Part shown: positions 46,619 through 53,057 of the stretch, one piece after another
How the letters are laid out: the number at the start of each line of letters is the position of its first letter
Position numbering within the stretch: position 1 is the stretch's first letter
Assembly: GCA_949126835.1 (NCBI GenBank)
Contig: OX421500.1
Span: forward strand, 20,125,167 to 20,189,166
Direction: 5' to 3'
Origin: Anisus vortex
Lineage: Eukaryota; Mollusca; Gastropoda; Planorbidae
DNA: 64,000 nt
Position numbers and translations under genes: made by a program
Notes under the pieces: generated by a model
The model's database searches: none
Told to the model about the DNA's origin: nothing
What the model saw: the letters and a program-made list of their open reading frames with translations, nothing else

Positions 46619-49600
46619 AACTTTATATCGGATTGCATTCTCGTGACTTTCGGTAAATCAGTTACCATAATATTAAAAAAGCACATATATAGTAGTATCA
46701 CTAAAGAATAAAAGAGCGAATAGCCTACACATTAATAAGAAAACTATTGTCCTTGTAATTAATGTGTTAACATGATGCACTAGCCCGCATGCAAAGGCGT
46801 TCACTTGGGTTCTTAAAAACTGCATCTGCTCGACACTTTCAAAAATGTTTTCATTGGTCAAAGCAATTAACTATCAATCAAGATTATCACACCAAAGAGC
46901 CTAGAATCATAAAGATGAGAAATGAGATCTTCTTATCTTAAATGTTACAGACGCTCTTTCTATAAAGGAGATAATTGCGTCATACACTAATCCGTGGTAT
47001 GAGACTAGTCTTGAATTTCGATAAGTATTTAAATCATGTTAAGTTGCTGGTTTTGTTTAACCCATTCTATACCCATATTCTACTATGGAAGAAATGGTAC
47101 TTATATTGCTTTTATTGTAGCATAATGGATAGGAAAACTATTTGTATCACTATGTTATTGTGATTGTTATTGTGTTGTATTTCTAGAAAAAAATATTGTA
47201 CGCTTCCAGTAACGAGTCTTTGAACCTGGTCTAAGTTTTCCTATTTATTTTTCACAATTATATAATTATCAACCGTTTAAACTTCATACTAACCTTTATT
47301 TAGGTAAATATTAAGTATATACATATTTTCAAATAATATTGAATATAACAACTGCTAGTAAATGCGAGCTTAAATTATTAATAAGTTAGCCTAGACAAAG
47401 AGAGCGTCGTAGACAGCGGTATTATTTGTTTACAAATCCTATACTTTAAAATTACTAAGACCTGATTATAATAATAAAATACTACAGGAATACAAACGAA
47501 TCAACACGTATTATACTAAATACGCCAATATATATATACATATATAATTTGTATATTATTAATTTTGTATTTTATTAATTGTATATGTATAATATATAAT
47601 ATTCTCATCATTGTCATCATCAATCCCATGACCGTTGAGTTCGTTGGGTGTAGCGAACGGACACCTTATCAGTCAACTTTCTTATCTTTTGCCTATCTTG
47701 AGCGGTTGTCAATAGTCGATATAGTAAACTGCAACCCAGTCCAATACTTTATATTGTCGAACCAGCATCTTCGTTGAAGGCCTCTCCGACGTCCACCTTC
47801 TACCGTGCCAAGGATGATTGTTTTTGGCAGGTTATTGTGCCGCAACACATGACCGAGCCATGTCAGTTTGCGCGGTTTGATTGTTGTCATAACGTTTTCT
47901 TGAGGGCCTGCAATTGAGGGTATTCTGTCTCACACATACGCCTTAGTACTCTATTCTACTTTGGAGATGCTAAGTATGCATTTATTTTCGAAAGCCCGCA
48001 ACCTGTTTTCATTTACTGATAGCAGCGCCTATGTCTTACATCCATATAGAACAAGTTTTTACTAGGGCTTTTTAATGCCTGAGCTTTGTTGGCAGACTAA
48101 TGCTTTTACTGGTCAATATTATGTTTAGGTGAGCCATTGCCGCCTTTGCTGTGCCAGTCAGAGCTCGAATTTCACACTCACAGCGTACGTCAACGGATAT
48201 GATTGCTCCAGATATTTGAAATTCTTTACTTTTTTCAGTTGTTGTTGGTTCAATATGATGTTTGCAATTCTGGATCTGTGGTGTTCATCATTATTTTACT
48301 CTTTTCTGAGCTGATTTCCATTTTATATGCCCTTGTTCTTACTGTAAGATTGTCTGTAAGCTCTTGTAGTTCTGTGTTGCTCGCGGCCAATAGGTAGATA
48401 TTATCAGCAAATCAAAGAGTGCATAGAGGTCTTCCACCAATGGAAATGTATGTATAGTAATCATACAGTGTTTCTTGCATGATCTTTTCTAGGAAGATAT
48501 TCAATAGAACTGGCGATAGGATGCAGCCTTGTTGGAATCCAATTATCATCTTGAAGAAGTCCCTATATAACCATTGAGTGGAACTGAACTGCTCTCTTGA
48601 TTGTAGAGTGCTTCTTTTGCCAGTATCAATCCTTAAATATTTTAGCCTATCATCACCTGCCATAATTCATCTTGCCATACACTTTAACAAAGAATTAATC
48701 GCCTGTTTCACTATTGACTTATTTGTTTACTGTGTAATTTTGTCGAAAGAGTTTGGTGCTGTTGTCAAAAAACGAGACGCGTCTTGCAAGTAATGGAACG
48801 TGTAAACCCAACGGTTTTTGATAACCGAAATTGAATCAAACATGGACAAACTGATAGCAACATACCAGGCACTAGCTTTACTTTAATATTGATTTTTAAA
48901 AACCTTTTGGGCAGTATTTTTTTAATTATTATTTATTTTAAAAAAATCAAACAAACTTATTTCAATTCAGCTTTTTTAATGCACAAAAATCTAGTTGACC
49001 CATAGGCCTACACACATTTTATGCAGACAATTTGACTCATTAACTTAATTTCGAAAGAAGTGTGTGAGGGTGAAGGGAGGGAGGGGTGATTGCTTAAAAA
49101 TTGAAAAAAGGGCGGTAAGCCGAAAATGGTTGAGGACCTAGGATCTAAATGTTTTGATTGTATATTCTCGGACAATAGTTTGAGAAGTTATGGTTTGACC
49201 ATTATCCAACGCCTAGTGATGCCAAGCATAATAATAAGAGTGTTAGGCCTATTGTCTTTTTGATTTGTGACATGTGCTTTTAAAATCTATATTTCACCAG
49301 ATAAGCTACATTTCAAGTTTTCTTACTCATTGCATAACTAAGATTACGTTTATTTAAGTAGGACTCAATTGGCTACTACTAGTAAAATTATGCTAGTTTC
49401 GTCGAAAATAGGTGCCGATTAGATCATGTTTTTTAATGTTAAAAGTATATTATTAGATCATTTAATTAACGTTTAAAAAGGACCGCTTTGTTACAACTTA
49501 ATTATCCTTTTTTTCCTTAACTTTTTAAATTATATTTTTCTTTTTCTTTCGCACGTCTAATTTACAAGCTTGTAATCGGCCGTTACTAGTCGAATCAATC

Positions 49601-52600
49601 CCTTGGTTACTGCAAGCCGATTGGTTTTAGTAAGTCACGTGATTTTCGAACCTTCATCGTTTTATTTAAATTTTATTTATTTGTATTTAACATTATAGAA
49701 GGACTTACAGCGTTTTCTCAATGTCAATGCTGTTTAAAAACCTAAATATATCAGTACTTACCACGTTTTAAGCTTCAATATTTTTACTGGTGATAGCTAA
49801 GATCGATATATATGTATTAAGGGTCATAACTCACACTTTTCCAAAACGGACTTAAGACGTTCTTCCCATGTGGCCCTTATTTTTAAAAGCTAGTTTTACG
49901 TGCAGAGCTAAAAGAAAAGAGTAAAACTAATAGTTAAATATCTACATCTAGAAACATCTAGAGAAAGAATGGCAAAGAGTAAAGTAGCATTTATACATGT
50001 CAACAATCTAATTACAAGAAATAGTTTTGTAAGTATCATCAAATATGTAGAGTTTACTGTAATCATTAGCTCTGTTATGCATTGAATATCACTAGGACTA
50101 TTAAAATAATTTCAAGCAAGAAAAGCTCCTAAAGTGTTTTAAATGTTTTTATGTACAACAGGGTCAATACAGTCTAATAATCAGACTTACAAAATATAAA
50201 TATTTCACTCGATAATAATGAAATTTTCTTTTGATTAAATGTAATTATCCTCATTTAGGCATTTTTAAAATAACACTTGAGCTCGAAGTTGAACAACTTC
50301 CAAACGTATTCCTTTACTAGGTCATGCCTCACACATTGAAGGCGACAAACATATATTCATCAGCTACAACTGGGCAGAAAAAAATACAGTTAAAATGATC
50401 CATAAACGTTTAAAGGTAATACATTTTAATTATAATAGCAATCTGTATTTTTTACAGGAAATATTGTCAGTTGTATGTCGAAATATTGAAAATACTTATT
50501 AATCTATATACCACTATCAATTATTGTATTTAACGTAAGTTTACGAAAAACGTAATTAATGTCTTAAAAATGTATCTTTTGCAACAATTTTTAAAATACT
50601 CAGACACGATTTCTATAGGCCAGTGGACGCATTTAAAAATGAACCTTCTTTTTTAATTAAAAAGTTTATTAGCTTAAAATGCAAGTGGCATAATTATATT
50701 ATACAGAAGTAGGATAATATAACATTTCAAGAATAAAAAAAAAAACTCACACATAGTTACCGAAACTCAATTAAATTACACACTACACACTTTTTTGTAG
50801 CTTAATACAGTTAAGACACATATTATTGAGTCAAAGTGTTAAATGAACACAATGTAATCCCACACTCTATAACGACAATAAAAGCAACTTTATCTTGTAA
50901 TAAATTCGTATCTATTGTTTGCATTCTTCAACAATATCATAATTAATTAAATGTAAAAAATAAAACTATATGTATGTGTTTTAAATATGTATAATATATA
51001 ATAGTTTCTAAGAAAATATATTTGAAACGCTTCTAATGTTTTCTTTGTTTACACGCTTAGTTTTTGTAATACCTTTAGAGATCTCAAATTCAACTGCCCT
51101 TGCATTTTTGAATATTTCCTTTTGAAACGAATACATTTTAGAACACTGTTACGGTCGATTGACAAGCAAGTAAAAAAATATATATTGTAAGCATATTTCA
51201 AATCAAAATACAAAGGATATAACAGAGGTTCTAATCGAAATTCAGTGTATTAACAATATTTAATTTCCACACTGTTATAATTTCTAGAACTAAAGACTTC
51301 TAATTTAATTGTGACTTGTTTAAAAAATTATATATAATTATATTAAATAATTACATTTAGTTTTATTCCTGCTATTTGTATTTTTTTTCATGTTTGTTTT
51401 ATTCAGGATAATTTTTTTCATTCAAATAAATAATATTTGATTCATTATTTATTTTTACCACAAATAATTATATTTAAATATTATTGCTTAGTACACATAT
51501 TGAACTATAAAGAACTGTATTCATTTTTTGTTTTAAAGTTCATTAAATATAAAAAACTTTTCAGACAAAAGTGTTTGTGTGGAAGGGGGGGGGGTGGTTA
51601 GAGGTGCTTGAGGCCATGTGAATGGACAACATTGGTAATATATTACATTTTATTAGAGACATGAAATTCGTGCGCGAAATATACAAGTTTTGCTAAAAGC
51701 AATTGTTAAAGACTGATTTATATGGCCAAAGCGAAATAGCTGCGAGAATATCAAGGTATCAGTGAAGATAGGCAGGAATTATAAGAACCAACAATTAATA
51801 CTAGAATGTTATATTTACATTATGAACTAAGCTCACTTAATGAGCTCGAGGTTACATGAACACAGGAGGTGAAACAGTCAGGGATCTAGACGGTAAAAGT
51901 TAGTTAGACCCAGATTGTAGAATTGAGTGGTTGTGTGATAGACTATATTTGATAATACTTTAATAGTAACATGAACTTGTGTTTAGGATTTCATATATCT
52001 TGGATGTACTGGACATTTTGTATCTGTTCTTTCGATTGTGAGTAATAATAAAATATGTGTGTATTGCTGCAAGATTCGACTTATTAAATTATTGTTGTGA
52101 AGAACTGTTGAGAAATAGTGAAGATTTAAAAGGAAAGAGGTAACTCAATAATACCAGTCACAGTGATAGCAACAGACAGTGACCATAGGTATTAACAGCA
52201 ATATTACTAATAATAGTAATATTTGATTGCATTTCATAATATAGACATTCGCTATAAATTTCCAGTAATCAAGTTATAAGTATTTGGATTAGAGATATAA
52301 AAAATCAAGCAGAGTCAAACATTGAAATAGCTATTGTCAAGTATACAATTTTAGATAAATATGTCATTTACTCATGACAATTCACAACCACAGTGATATA
52401 CGCATCTCGGGTTGGTAGCAAAAGGAACATCATCGACACCATGAGACAAATCTTAGTATTTACGAGGATTAAAAACCAGAATACTCAGCTCAACAGCCAT
52501 GTCCCACTTTATTCGTACCTTTAATAAAAACTAAATGTTAAATATTGTCTTAACGTAGTGATGATTCTAGAAAATTGAATTATAATTAGATATATTGACA

Positions 52601-53005
52601 CAATTTTTATGTGTTATTTTTAAAGACAGCTGAACTCCTAACTTGGTTACTATAGATTTCTTAGCAATCTTAAATTGCTAGAAAACATTATAAAATAATA
52701 TTTAATTACAAATACATGATACCCTACTGCACATTGTATTTTTCTAAATCAAAAAGGAACTTGGTTATAAAGTTTGGGTTGATTATGAAAACATGAGTGG
52801 TTCTACCCTCCAAGCAATGGCTGAAGCCGTGGAAAAAGCCACTGTGGTCCTAGTGTGCATGTCAGAAAAATACCTACAAAGTCCTAACTGTAGAACAGGT
52901 GAGTTTGTGTAAACGTAACAATAATTGCACTGCTTAAAGGATATGTTTCATTATTCTTTACAATGTTTACCAAGCATGCTCTATTGATAAATTAACTAGT
53001 TACTG

Positions 53006-53057
<52 letters not shown>

